A program made the translations under genes and the position numbers. The notes beneath the pieces are model-generated. The model was not told where the DNA came from, searched no databases, and worked only from the letters and a program-made list of their open reading frames with translations. 64,000 bases of DNA, from assembly GCA_017871115.1 (NCBI GenBank), contig JAFCIZ010000002.1:310001-374000 (forward strand), in the 5' to 3' direction. Positions 39,492 through 51,570 of this stretch are shown piece by piece. Numbering within the stretch: the first letter of the stretch is position 1; every line of letters begins with the position of its first letter. The DNA is from Cunninghamella blakesleeana. Lineage: Eukaryota > Mucoromycota > Mucoromycetes > Mucorales > Cunninghamellaceae.

Positions 39492-40737
39492 TTAAAATAA
39501 TTATGTACGACTATATATGAAAAAGAGGAAAAGAAAAAAGAAGGAAAAAAAGGGAAAAAAAGGTCAAACATGGGTTTTATAATATTCTCCAATTAAGGTT
39601 TTTCGTAATTTAAAAAAGTGAAAATTCTATACTGAAGGACTTTTAATCAAATAAAGTTCATAGTAAATTAATGTTTAATATTAATTCTTCCTGAACATTG
39701 AATAAGGAGTCTTTTTTTTATTGTTTGTTTGTTTTTATATAAATCTATATATTTACTCGATAGAGAAAAAATAAAGGAGCAAGTGGCAAAGTGGCATTGT
39801 AACTTGATAAACTTGGTTATAATTTTAGTATGTTTATCAATTCATAGTTTTTTTTTCCCATATTTGCTTCTGAATCCATATTTATTCGTTGTTGCTGTTT
39901 AATGTGATTATCACTACTATCATTTTTTCAAAATAAGATGCCAATCAAAATGTGCTTGATTTTTCTTTGGATGTATATACAAAAAAAAAGAAAAAATATA
40001 ATCTATTAATAAGGTTGCATTAGAGAGACCGCTTCAATTTTATATCATTATCTATTTATATGACATTACCGCTTATGTATGTAGTTAATGTTGATTTTGA
40101 TATTATATAGGAAATAATTATTATTGTTGTTGTAAATCAAATAATATTCTATATTTTCATTTTTTTTTTTTAAAAAAAAAAAAAAGAGAGAAAGCTGTAG
40201 ATAATATTGGCTACTTCAAAAGTATATATAAATAGAACCCAAGTTAAAGTTAATTAAATGAAACTGATAATATTTAATGTTGTAACTTTAGATAATATGG
40301 ATAATTAATATCAAGCATTGATGTTTATCTTTATAACAAGATATTGAGCTGACTTATTAAATTTCCAAATAATTGAAAAAAGTAGAAAACCTCTATGTGG
40401 CTAATATATATTTATATTTTTAAAAAAAAATAGATGTACATTTATTAGTTGAAATAAAAAAACGTCAATATAAACTTATACTTTTATTTATATTTATATT
40501 TTATTTTATTCAGGTATCTATAATAAATTTTGCTTACTCTCCCTTCTATACTTGATATAAAAGCGACAAAAAATTAGAGCTATTCATACTATTCTATTTG
40601 TAATATAATACATCGTTATTTAACTATTGCTATTATCGAGAGGGCTTTTTTACCTGTGTAGTAGACATAACCACCGTTATTTTAAAAGTGGATAGAACTT
40701 TTTAAAGAGAATTAGAATCTTATGAAAGACTATAACA

Positions 40738-40777
<40 letters not shown>

Positions 40778-41778
40778 TAATAACCACTAAAACAGTAAAC
40801 TAATTTAATTATTTTAAACAGTGACTACAAGTTAATATATGTTTTCTTTAGGTGAATGCTATCAAAATTAATGAAAGGAAAACAAAGCGTACATCTAAAT
40901 ATGGAGTTATTCTAATATTATATTTTTCTAAAAAAGAAAAAAAAGAATACTTTAACAATACAATATCTTTAATTCTTAAGCTAATGATATTATTAGTGAA
41001 TATATTTTCAAGTTGCCAATATAAATGAAGTATGTGATATCTTTACTAAAAAAAAATAGAAAATTTCTGTGCAAATTTTTTTAAGCACAAAATTCTACGG
41101 AGATTTAAAATAAAATTCTTTTTTAATAGTATAAATAATTCTTTTAAAAAAATGCATAATTTTTATGTTATGATCCATTTTTATTGCTTGTTACATTGTA
41201 TTAAAAATAATAATTGACAAAAAAGTCAGAGTTTTTCATTTTATCCTAATGTTTACTATTATCAATATTTTATAAGGTTATGTAATTGTTTATTTCTCTT
41301 TATTTAAGATTTTAATTTTAATAAGTTTATACTCTTGTAAACAGTTCCATAGTGATATATCTATATCTATATATATATATATTTATATAGATATATATAT
41401 ATATATATGTTGTATAATTAATTTAAAATATAAAATTAATACTATTATAATATTTTGGTGTTGCATCTAATAATCGATCGTATTAATATGACCTTGAAAC
41501 ATTTCTTTTTAAAAAAAATAAAAGTAAAAATAAAAAATAGGTGAAAAATTAGTCTAAAATACTACTTAAACATAAAATAATAATAAGAACAGTTGTAATT
41601 ATTATAATAGAATTAGTTATATTAATAATATAAAAGTTAGAAACAAAAAAAAAGAATATAATAAACTGTAAAACATATTCAACTAAGTATATAATTGCTG
41701 ATTTACCTTTCATATTTAATCATCTTTCCTTCATCCAGTTACAAGTACATTCATGATTGTGAATTCATAATACGCTCT
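39492..41778. other. 2.3-kb upstream region of the STE20-type kinase
   Basis: No gene. Contains a T12/A14 block (40160..40185), a 32-bp TA tract (40739..40770), TA-rich stems near 41350..41408 and a small TGTGC/GCACA stem near 41070..41095. A/T low complexity otherwise. Confidence 0.55.
40739..40770. repeat. (TA)16 tract
   Basis: Perfect dinucleotide run in the spacer upstream of the STE20-type kinase. Confidence 0.95.
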
Positions 41779-43063
41779 TTAAAAAGTTGACCAAGTCCAA
41801 TCTTTGGGAACTGAAGGCAGTGGGGTATAATCTTTATACAAATATATAAGGGAAAAAAAAAACGAACACATTAATAAATATATATTAATGTTATTCTTTT
41901 TATCTTTATCCTTTCCTTCTCTTTTTTTTAAAAAAAAATTACCTGGCTTTTTATTCTTACTATTTTTGCTATTATCAATGGATATACTTTTTGTAGGTAA
42001 TTCATTTGAAGAAGTCGAGGTTTCATCTAAAAAAAAAAAAGTGAGATATATATGTATAAAATAATGTCCTAATGTTATCTTTCAGTTCTTTTTTTATACA
42101 TTATTTTATTTTTTTACCATCTTTTTTTAATATAGTATCAGCTTCAACAGGTGGTGGAAGTGATTGATTTATTATACTTGGATGTCGTTTAAATAAAAGG
42201 GATTTTTTCGGAGATACATTTCTTTGGACTCTAGTAGAAGTAATAAAAGTAGTTGGGTCAATTGTCGATGAAGATTCAGAGATAGATTCAGTTTGACTAG
42301 TTGATCCCGATATAGTATCCGATGCATTTGTTGTTGTTGTTGAATCAAGGTGGTGATTTGATGCCTTCTTTTTTTTTATTGAATGAGTAGTAGATGAAGA
42401 TGAGGATGAGGATGAAGTTGAATTTGCTGCTTGTTGATTTTTCAGCTTATTTTCCATCCATTGATTATATTCATGTATACAATTATCACATCCACGGCAT
42501 AATATCCCTTCGTTATTAAATTTGCAATCTTGATCTAATCGAAAATAATTGGAACAATGTTGATTACAAAATATATCCCCACATCTTCTACAATGATGTC
42601 GCCTCTCAAATATGCCAAAATAGGTAGCACAGCCCTCGTATTCGCAATGCTCGGATTCTGAATCAGGCTAAAAATAAAATATTATTAATAATATTGATAA
42701 ATAAATAAAAATGAAAAATAGGAATGAAAAAAAGTGAGCAGCAATGATACTTGTACTTTTATATTTTTAAATTCAATATACCAATATATAACTGTTACCC
42801 TTCTCACTCTTCTCTTTTTTTTTTTCTATTAAAAATTTAAACTATTATTTACCTTCCAGTGCAGCTTGGCGGGTGGACCAGTAACTATTGAAGACTTTGC
42901 CACTAAGTTTTTATTATTGTTGTATACAGTTTGGTCATGAATATTAACATCTATAAGAAAAAGTTATTATCAATAAGTCGACAGAGAAGGTTTATATACG
43001 TACATATATATGTATATATGTATATATGTATAAATATATATATGAAAGTGGAAACTTACTCAT
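41779..43063 (-). CDS. FYVE-type zinc-finger protein
   Basis: Predicted phosphatidylinositol-3-phosphate binder of endosomes. Five exons in coding order: 43063..43060, 42950..42853, 42667..42118, 42026..41943, 41831..41779 (262 residues). The finger spans about residues 40 to 100: CEYEGC, the basic signature RRHHCRRCGDIFCNQHC, and LCRGCDNC. The CxxH arrangement after IFC is the form seen in fungal proteins of this type. A long Ser/Thr/Asn-rich linker follows, and the end PLPSVPKDWTWSTF matches the W-x-W-S-T-F terminus known from filamentous fungal FYVE proteins, supporting the last two small exons. The first coding exon is predicted to be ATGA only; the rest of the start region is well supported, but that 4-nt exon needs transcript proof. 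Confidence 0.82.
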
Positions 43064-43697
43064 TTATGATTCGTAATAAACGGAAGAATTTTTTTTTTCT
43101 ATGTAAAAAAAAAAAAAAAAGAAAAAGAAAAGTAAAGAAGGATGAAAAAAATTCTATGCCAAAAAGGAAAAAATCCCCGGGGTTTTAAAATCATTTCGCT
43201 CTCTTTACTTAAAAAACAATCATCCATTTTTTTATTAAAAATATTAATAATCGTCCTATCTTATATATTTTTACATTCAATAATCACTTGTATATTTTTT
43301 TTATATATTATTATTTTAAAATGGCAATAGCAGGATATAAATAATAAAGAGGATAGTAAATAGATATCAAAATAATATACATTTCCATATTTGGACTATA
43401 TTCACCTTTTTTTTATATATATTTTTTACTTTATTTTTTTTTTCTTTAATCATTTTCCATTATGCAACAACTGCATTTTAATTTTTATTCCCCAATCGAA
43501 TTACATATTATTCGTCTAATCATACAACCGAGTATTTGTATTTCAATTTACTAAAAAAATAATAGAATATTACTGATATAAAATAAAACTAATATATACA
43601 CTTTACTGTTTTTTTTCTATACTGATTATTTACAAAAAAAATAAAATAAAATAAAATAAAGAATAGGTATATCCACATAAAAAATAAAATAAAATCA
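43064..43697. other. Spacer, FYVE promoter / orphan gene 3' end
   Basis: No gene. Short lysine-rich frames here come from A-runs. CCCCGGGG at 43175..43182 is an isolated GC palindrome. A/T low complexity otherwise. Confidence 0.5.
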
Positions 43698-44318
43698 CTA
43701 CATTTTTTCAATCGAACTACCGTCAGAAGACCATTTTAAGTTAAAATAATTTAGAATAGGGTGACTAACGGTTCTAAATAGTTCATATGGTTTACTAAAT
43801 GATTCTGAACGTATGATTTTATATTTATTCTTATAGTGATTGTTAAAGTTATTATTTTGAGTTGATTCAAGAGCCAAATGATATTTTAATTCGACGCCTT
43901 TTTTAACCAGTTTTAAAGCTCCTAGCATATACTTTTCACGTCTCGTTTTACCATAAACAAATATTAAATTAATAGTTAATACGATTTCCAATAGGTCATC
44001 AGTAAAAGGATCAGGCATTTCACATACACAAAAGGAAGCATATTTTAAAGCGAGTTCCGGGGTTGGTGCATATCTCGTTAAGGTGCCAATACTTTTTTGA
44101 AAATCTTTTATTTTGTATTCTGGTTCACATAAGTTGTCAAGTATTTGATCTACTTGCTGTTGATCTTTATTTTTGTACGCTAAATTGAGAGCTGGGTAAT
44201 CAATGGCATATAATAAATCTTGAAAAATGTTCTCGGCTTCACTAAATCTCCCACTATTACAACAATTGGTTATATTTCTTCGTAGTATGTAAGTATTTTT
44301 TTTGGATGAATCGCTCAT
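43698..44318 (-). CDS. Orphan alpha-helical protein
   Basis: Family not recognised. A single uninterrupted exon of 206 residues in a region where almost every gene is split. Start chosen at Met 44318 (MSDSSKKNTYILRR), because the in-frame upstream extension is hydrophobic A/T-rich leader with no other support. The sequence has normal amino-acid variety, predicted to be helical, with PPR/TPR-like wording at the start (NSGRFSEAENIFQDLLYA) and mid-region (YAPTPELALKYASFCV). No signal peptide, membrane helix or catalytic motif. C-terminal third is basic and Asn/Lys-rich, ending SSDGSSIEKM. Could be a lineage-specific protein. Confidence 0.65.
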   Translation of the reverse strand: MSDSSKKNTYILRRNITNCCNSGRFSEAENIFQDLLYAIDYPALNLAYKNKDQQQVDQILDNLCEPEYKIKDFQKSIGTLTRYAPTPELALKYASFCVCEMPDPFTDDLLEIVLTINLIFVYGKTRREKYMLGALKLVKKGVELKYHLALESTQNNNFNNHYKNKYKIIRSESFSKPYELFRTVSHPILNYFNLKWSSDGSSIEKM

Positions 44319-46628
44319 AATAAAATCAGTAGCAATAATAACAAATAAATAAAAGAAGAGGAACAAAAATAATTGAGTTATATTATTTTTTAAAAATAAA
44401 AGTGATTCTTAGGAGGTCGGTTTTTTTCAAATCCCGCAAATGGATTTTTTAGGAATAGCTATGACTTCAAAAAAAATGTTTCAAGTAAAAAAAAACGGCT
44501 TATCTTAATGGGTTAATAAATCAATGGATATGGTATTTAAAAAGTTTAATGATATAATCGATTTCTATATATGTAATATATTATTAATATGGCAATCACG
44601 AATATTGACTGATGTATCTAAAGAACCATATTAAGGTTAAATGCCCATTGTTTGTAGCAAATGTATGTTATGCTACTTTAACAATTCTTTGCTTTCTTTT
44701 TTTCTTTTTCTTTTTTTTTAAAAAAAAGAAACAAATATATAGAGTAAAGAGAAATAATTTTTTTAAATGTATTTCATCCGAGAAATATAGTCAAAAAAAT
44801 AAAAAAAATTACTTTCTGTGATTTTTAGTATACTCTATATCTTTATATCTATATTTGTTCTCCGGCTTCGAAAGGTTGCCCAAGTTTCATTCTTTATCAT
44901 GATTGATTTTATTTTTTTGTATTTCTTTACATATAAGAATGTATATTATTTCGCCTTTTTGTCTTCTTGAAAACAGTATTCATAAATGTAGTATATATAT
45001 ATACGTGTGTTTGTTATCTAAAGAATAGCGAAAAAAAAAAAAAAATACATAAAAACTCCATCATTCTATCAATGAATGCTTAATAAAATAAAGCAAAGAT
45101 GTCTTATCACACGAGTTTATTCTTCTTTTACCTGCTATGTAGATATACATCCTTTTTTATCGCAATTGATGGATTTATTTCTATTTTACATAGTTTGTAT
45201 TATTTTATTGTTGGACATGATCTCTTTTTTAATTATATTCCATAAATAATGATAAATAAATATTTATTTTTAATGTTTAATCAAATCAAACTGCTCCCCC
45301 CCCCTCATTTTAATAAATGGTATCTGGATTTATATTTAGTACAAAAAAAAAAAAAACTTTAAAGAAAAGAACAAAGAGAAAAGATACGGAGTTTATTACT
45401 TTCTTCTTTTACTGAATTACAAATAAGTCACATGAAATAAAATAAAAATAATAAAAATTTCCAAGTATTACCATTTATAACATAAAAATGACAAGTTGTA
45501 TATTGCTATGGTATTTTTATAACAAATAAATAATAATAATAATAAAAAAGCAGTTATATAAATATTTGTACCGATATTTTTTAACCTGTCGATATTCCCT
45601 TTTTATATCAATTGATTCTAGATTCAATATATAAAATAAAAATAAATAAAAAGCAATTTGATTACTGATCTTTCAAAAAAATTAAGGATCTAAATTTTTT
45701 AATAATGCTTATATCAGATTTTTTTTTTCTTCTTATCGTAAACTTTCTAATAATTCCGATTTACTTTTTTCCATTCAAAAATGGAAACTTAAGAACACTG
45801 GCCATTTTTTTTTTTTTTATCTTTTGGTTCTTTTTCCGAATTAGGTAAAGTTATCCCACACGACCCAACGCATATATAAATGAAAAAGAATCAGAAAAAA
45901 AAAACCAGCAGAAAATATATGTAATCTTCCAGTTCCTGGTTTTATTTTGTGTTTTCCTTGGTTTAAAATGCTTACAAAGAAAAATAAAATAAAAATCTCG
46001 CCATGATTCAATTTTTATTCCATTATTCTTTTCTTTTCCTTTTTCTCCAATCATTCAACGTGATGATAAATAATACTAAAGTATACGTATACGTATTTTG
46101 TTCCACAAGTAATCTTTTTTTTTTTTTTAAAAAAAAAAATAGTAATTCATAGACTACGCTTGGAGAATTACTATATTAATAAAAAAGTTTAATTTTAACG
46201 TGGAGGAAGAACCATAATAAACATAAAAAATGATGGAATTGTTAACCGTTTTACCGAAAGTTATTTTTTATGGTATATTTTGATTTATTTATATTAATTT
46301 AGTGTTAATCTATTCCTTTATAGTTTAAGTAACCTTTGCTTACTTAGTTTCAAAACATCCAGAACTTGGAAGCGCAAGAAAAAATGGAACAATAAGAAAT
46401 CGTGTTTTTTTATAACCAATGAGATGAATTGATTTATGTTATAAAAACGGAATTAAGGGTTTGGAATATTAAAACTCAATCCATCAAAAAAAGATAAAAG
46501 TTCCTTGGATAATGTCTTTTTTTTTCGTTTCTTTTTTTTCTTTTCTTTTTTTTTTTCTCATATATATATTAATATCTATTTTTATTATTTTCGTGTATTA
46601 TAAATTGTATATATTATAAATAATAAAA
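44319..46628. other. 2.3-kb divergent spacer, orphan gene / ENA-like ATPase
   Basis: No gene or RNA recognised. Contains a T9/A8 block (44711..44727), C-runs near 45296, a T14/A11 block (46115..46139), the palindromic patch GTATACGTATACGTAT near 46081 and, at 46517..46560, a CT-rich tract upstream of the ATPase start codon. Confidence 0.55.
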
Positions 46629-47702
46629 ATGGATTCTGATAATAATAATTCTAAAATTGAAGTGCCACCTCCAACACAACAGCAAAATACCACTATTCAA
46701 TTTGATTCACTACCAACGGAAGGCTACCGAAATAAAGATACCCGCCATGAAAAAATCACTCAAAAGCCATTAACAAGAAGTTCTACTGGACAAAGTACAA
46801 GTAGTTTTGATACAAAGTCCGTTCGATCTGTAATGATGAAAAGAATGAACTTGGTAAAAAGGTTGAAAAACAAAACAAAAAGAAAAGGTATAAGCAATGC
46901 CATGGAGGAACAAGAAGGTCGTGTAGAAGGTCCTCCTTATCATACAATGGACTTAAATACTGTGGTTGATTTATTAAAAACTGATATTGAAGATGGTTTA
47001 TCAGATGATATTATTGAACAAAGGAGATCAGAATCTGGTTTTAATGAAATGGAAGGTGAAGGTGGTGTTAATCCATTAAAATTATTATTAAAACAATTCT
47101 TGAATATTATGGTATTGATCTTATTAATTGCAATGGTAAGTTTATAAAGTTTGCATAAAAGTAAAAAAAGACAAGAAAAATTCCATATCGATGCGGGTTT
47201 TAAAAAACCTTTCTAACTTTCTTTTTTTTTTTTTTTTATCATTATAAAATTTAGGTTGTATCCTTTGTATTTCATGACTATGTAGAAGGTGCTGTTATTT
47301 GTGCTATTATGTTTTTAAATGCCGGCGTTGGTTTTGCTCAAGAATTTAAAGCTGAAAAAACTATGGATTCTTTACGTCAAATGGCTTCTCCTACTAGTGT
47401 AGTTGTTCGTGGTGGGCAACAAAAAACTATTTCTACTCGTGAATTAGTTCCTGGTGATGTTATTATTCTTAAAAGCGGTGACGTTGTTGGTGCTGATTGT
47501 CGTATTATTGAGTAAGTTTTAATATTTATTTTATTAAAAAAAAAGAAAGCAATTTTATAAATAGGATACTAATTTATCTATATTAATAGATCTTTTAATA
47601 TGGATGTTGATGAAGCACTTTTAACTGGTGAATCTCTTCCTGTAAATAAGGTGTAAGTTTCTTTTTAATTAAAATTATTCAATAAAGTACAACAGTAATG
47701 CC

Positions 47703-47767
<65 letters not shown>

Positions 47768-50470
47768 GAATCAAGAGTATTTATTGTATATTTATTTATA
47801 TTTATCTTCTTTTTTTTTTTTCTATATATATTAAAAAAATAGTAATGATGTTATTGAACTCACTGATTGTCCTTTAGGTGATCGAGTCAATATGTCTTAT
47901 TCTAGTACTGTGCTTACAAAAGGACGTGGTAAAGCAATTGTTACAGCTATTGGTATGCAAACAGAAATCGGTCGTATCGCTAAACGTTTGTTGGATAGCG
48001 GAGATCAACAAAAAACACCTCTTCAAAAATCATTAGATCGTATGGCCATTGCTTTATTAGCTATTGCTATTATCTCTGTTATTATTGTTTTTGGTGTAGC
48101 TAAATTTAATATTTCTGATGATGTGATTTTATACGCTATCTCTACTGCTATTTCTGTAATTCCTGAAGGATTAGTGGCTGTAGTGACTTTGACACAAGCT
48201 TTTGGTATTCATTCTATGGCAAAACGTCAAGCTTTAGTAAGACGATTAGCTGCTTTGGAATTATTAGGTTCTGTTACTAATATTTGTTCTGATAAAACTG
48301 GTACTTTAACTCAATCAAAAATGGTTTTGACACGTTTATGGCAGCCTGGGTCTGGGTTTTATAGTATTAGTGGTCAAGGCTTCGATATTACTGGTGATAT
48401 GACACAGGAAGCAACAAATCAAGTCATGAATGTTCGTGAATTATCTTCATCTTCTCCTCTTTATTCTTTAACTACAACAGCTGCCCTTTGTAATATGAGT
48501 GAAATTCGTAAAGATAAAAAAACAGGCGACTGGAATGGGATTGGGGATCCAACTGAAATTGCTCTTCAAATTTTCGCCCATAAAATGCAAATGGGAAAAC
48601 CTTCTTTAATTAAACCATCATCACTTCCAGCTGATAATGAACAACAAAAACGACAGCAACAACCTTGGAATTTAGTAGCTGAATATCCTTTTGATTCAAC
48701 CATTAAAAGAATGAGTGTCCTTGCCAAATCTCCTGATAATAGTTATATTGGATTCCTTAAAGGTGCCACTGAACGTGTGTTACAATGTTGTATTGGTTAT
48801 TATCAAGAAGATGGTGAAATTAAATATGCTAATTACCAAGAATTAGAAGATATGATCCTTCCCCAAGTAGAAGAACTTGCAAATGGTGGATTACGTGTCC
48901 TTTCTTTGGCAAAGAGAGTGGTGAAAACTGATGGCCAAGTGACTAGTGATACCTTTAATCGTGAACAAATCGAACAAGATATGATCTTTATTGGTTTAGT
49001 TGGTATTATGGATCCCCCACGTCCCGAATCTCGTATTGCTGTTGATAATTGTCACAAAGCTGGTACGTTATTTATATGCAAATAATATATTACAATTTTT
49101 TTTTTAAAAAAAAAAAGAAAAAAGAAAAATGGGTAGATTGGATATTAAAATTTATGTACTCATATTTATTTTTATTATTATCGTTTTATTTTTTAGGAAT
49201 TACTGTTCATATGCTTACTGGTGATCATATTGCTACTGCTACTGCCATTGCAAGAGAGGTTCACATTTTACCTCAAGATTATGTACTTGGTAGTCATAAT
49301 AAAGAACAGCAATCTGAAAAGAACTCTGAATTAGTCATGACAGCACAAAAATTCGATAAATTAACAGATGAACAAGTCGATCAATTACCAGAATTACCAT
49401 TAGTGATAGCCCGTTGTAGCCCTGAAACCAAAGTTAAAATGATTGAAGCCTTACATCGACGTAAAAAAATTGCTGGTATGACAGGTGATGGTGTGAATGA
49501 TAGTCCAAGTTTAAAAGAAAGTGATATTGGTATTGCTATGGGGCAAAATGGTAGTGATGTGGCTAAACAAGCAGCCGATATTGTATTAGTAGATGATAAT
49601 TTTGCTACAATTGTGAGCGCTATTGAAGAAGGGCGCCGTGTGTTTGCCAATATTTCAAGATTTGTGGTCCATATGGTCTCCGCTAATGTATCTGAATTGG
49701 TTCCCTTGTTGATTGGGCTTGCCTTTAAAGATGAAAACGATCATCTTGTATTCCCAATGTCACCTATTCAAATTTTATTCAATAATATTTTAACTAGTTC
49801 ACCTCCAGCTATGAGTTTAGGGTTAGAATATATACATCCTCGTCAAATGGAAGAACCTCCCCGTACATCCAAACAGAGTTTATTCTGTATTTCCAATCTT
49901 ATGGATATCATATTCTATGGATTTTCTATCGGGATCATTTGTTTATGTAACTTTATCGTCGTTATCTTTGGTTATGGGAATGGAAATCTTGGTGTTGAAT
50001 GTAATCGTGATTACTCAACTGAATGTGCCTTGGTATTCCGTGCACGTGGTGCTTTGTTTGCTACCTTGACTGTTCTTTGTCTTTTGCACGGTATTACTTG
50101 TCGTGATTTGGTTCATTCTACTTGGAGCTATAATGCCCTTGTACGTGGTCGTCAAAATTATTACCTTTACGCAAGTTTCCTTTTCGGAATGGTCTTATTA
50201 TTTATCGTCCTTTATGTTCCCGTATTAAATCGTGATGTCTTTAAACACGATGGCATTAGGTAATTATATATAAAATAAAATAAAAAGATGAAAAGTAATA
50301 TATATACATATCTTTTATAAAAATAATTATGATTAATCTCAATTTTTCTCTATCTGTTTTTATTTATTAGCTGGGAATGGGGAATGACTGTTGCTTCTTT
50401 AATTGTTTATATAGCTCTTGCTGAATCTTATAAAGCTTTGAAACGTAAATATTATTTTAAATTGAAATAA
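46629..50470 (+). CDS. Type II cation-transporting P-type ATPase, ENA-like
   Basis: Plasma-membrane or endomembrane cation pump, most like fungal Na+/K+-exporting ENA (IID) pumps. Six exons: 46629..47135, 47255..47511, 47590..47652, 47843..49062, 49197..50259, 50371..50470 (1069 residues; ENA pumps are about 1090). A disordered N-terminus of about 90 residues; TGES in the actuator domain (about 268); TM4 ISVIPEGLVAVV (about 382); phosphorylated Asp426 in CSDKTGTLTQ; FLKGATERVL; MTGDGVNDSPSLK (about 778). The TM5/6 region, NVSELVPLLIGLAF then VFPMSPIQILFNN and SSPPAMSLG, is ENA-like. TM4, however, has the IPEGL of Ca2+ pumps rather than the IPASL/IPSSL of ENA, so ion specificity is open. Intron 3 carries a 65-bp AAT microsatellite. 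Confidence 0.9.
47703..47767. repeat. (AAT)n microsatellite in ATPase intron
   Basis: 65 bp of uninterrupted AAT repeats, about 21 units, inside intron 3 (47653..47842) of the P-type ATPase gene. Likely polymorphic in length. Confidence 0.97.
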
Positions 50471-51570
50471 TGAATTTCTCTACTTGTAGATATATATAAA
50501 TTTTTTACTACTATTATGATTTATTTTATTTTTATCTTTATCTTTTTTATTTTTAATATTATATTATCTTAATAAATAATCATATATATTTTATCATCTT
50601 TATACAATTTATTTTTATATTTTCATTGAAAGTCGATAGTACCCATTAATAGTATGGATTGAGAATCAATGATAAATATGACAACAATATATTGACATAT
50701 GCATTTATTAAAATAAATAAATATCAAAAATAACAGTAAAATTCACTAATAATGATTCCAACTAAAAAAAAAAGGGGGGGGGGAGAGAGAAATCAAAAGG
50801 CCTTAAAATGGATGGTATTTACGCTTGTAGTTTACTATTACTTGATTGGATTTTTGTAACCCATAAGAGGATATTCATACTCTTATTTTTATTAATTATT
50901 TTTTTTCTTTAGTCCCCTTTTATTATACGTACTTTATTTAACATGAAATCTTGTATAATAATACACTCAATAAAATAATAAGACTATTAATAAATTGAAA
51001 ATAAAATAGAGATAAAAAAAATTAGCTGACACTATTTAATCTTTTTTTTTTTAAAAAAAAAAAGAGTAATAGCGCAAAATTGAGAAATAATCAGGAGCTT
51101 CTTTAAATACATAAGGTAATAATAAAATATATGTATTTGGAAATAGGTGGTTTATATATATACTTTTATATGTTGTCGAGATTTCATTAACCTCATGCTT
51201 TAAATAAAAATTATAATTTATTTTTGTTTAATTTAGCTCAATTTATAACTATCTATATCTTCTTTTTTAAATAACTAAAGTAAAAAATAATAATAATGGC
51301 AACCATCTAAACTAAGGATTTTTTTTATTTTTTTATTTACTTTTGTTAAATATAATTTTATTGTATATAAATGGGATTAAATAATGATAATAATAATGAA
51401 TATAATACTAAAATTAAAAAGAAATTTGATACATTTTATTTTTATAAAAATCTTGATTATTATTTTTTTCTAAAATTCTTCATAATCATCTACAAAAAAA
51501 AAGTCAACATTTAGAACTGCTCTCTCTCTCTTTTGATTTTTTTTTTCTAATAAAAACTACATTATTTTTT
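50471..51570. other. Convergent spacer, ENA-like ATPase / UGO1
   Basis: No gene. A-run/G-run junction followed by GA repeats near 50764..50791, and a T11/A12 palindrome at 51042..51064. The rest is A/T low complexity. Confidence 0.55.

Noticed and set aside
44319..44366. Longer start for the orphan protein
   Set aside because: Adds 16 hydrophobic residues from A/T leader; the internal Met is in a better coding context, although a signal anchor cannot be fully excluded.
44866..44890. GGCTTCGAAAGG resembling a tRNA T-loop
   Set aside because: No matching acceptor or anticodon stems nearby.
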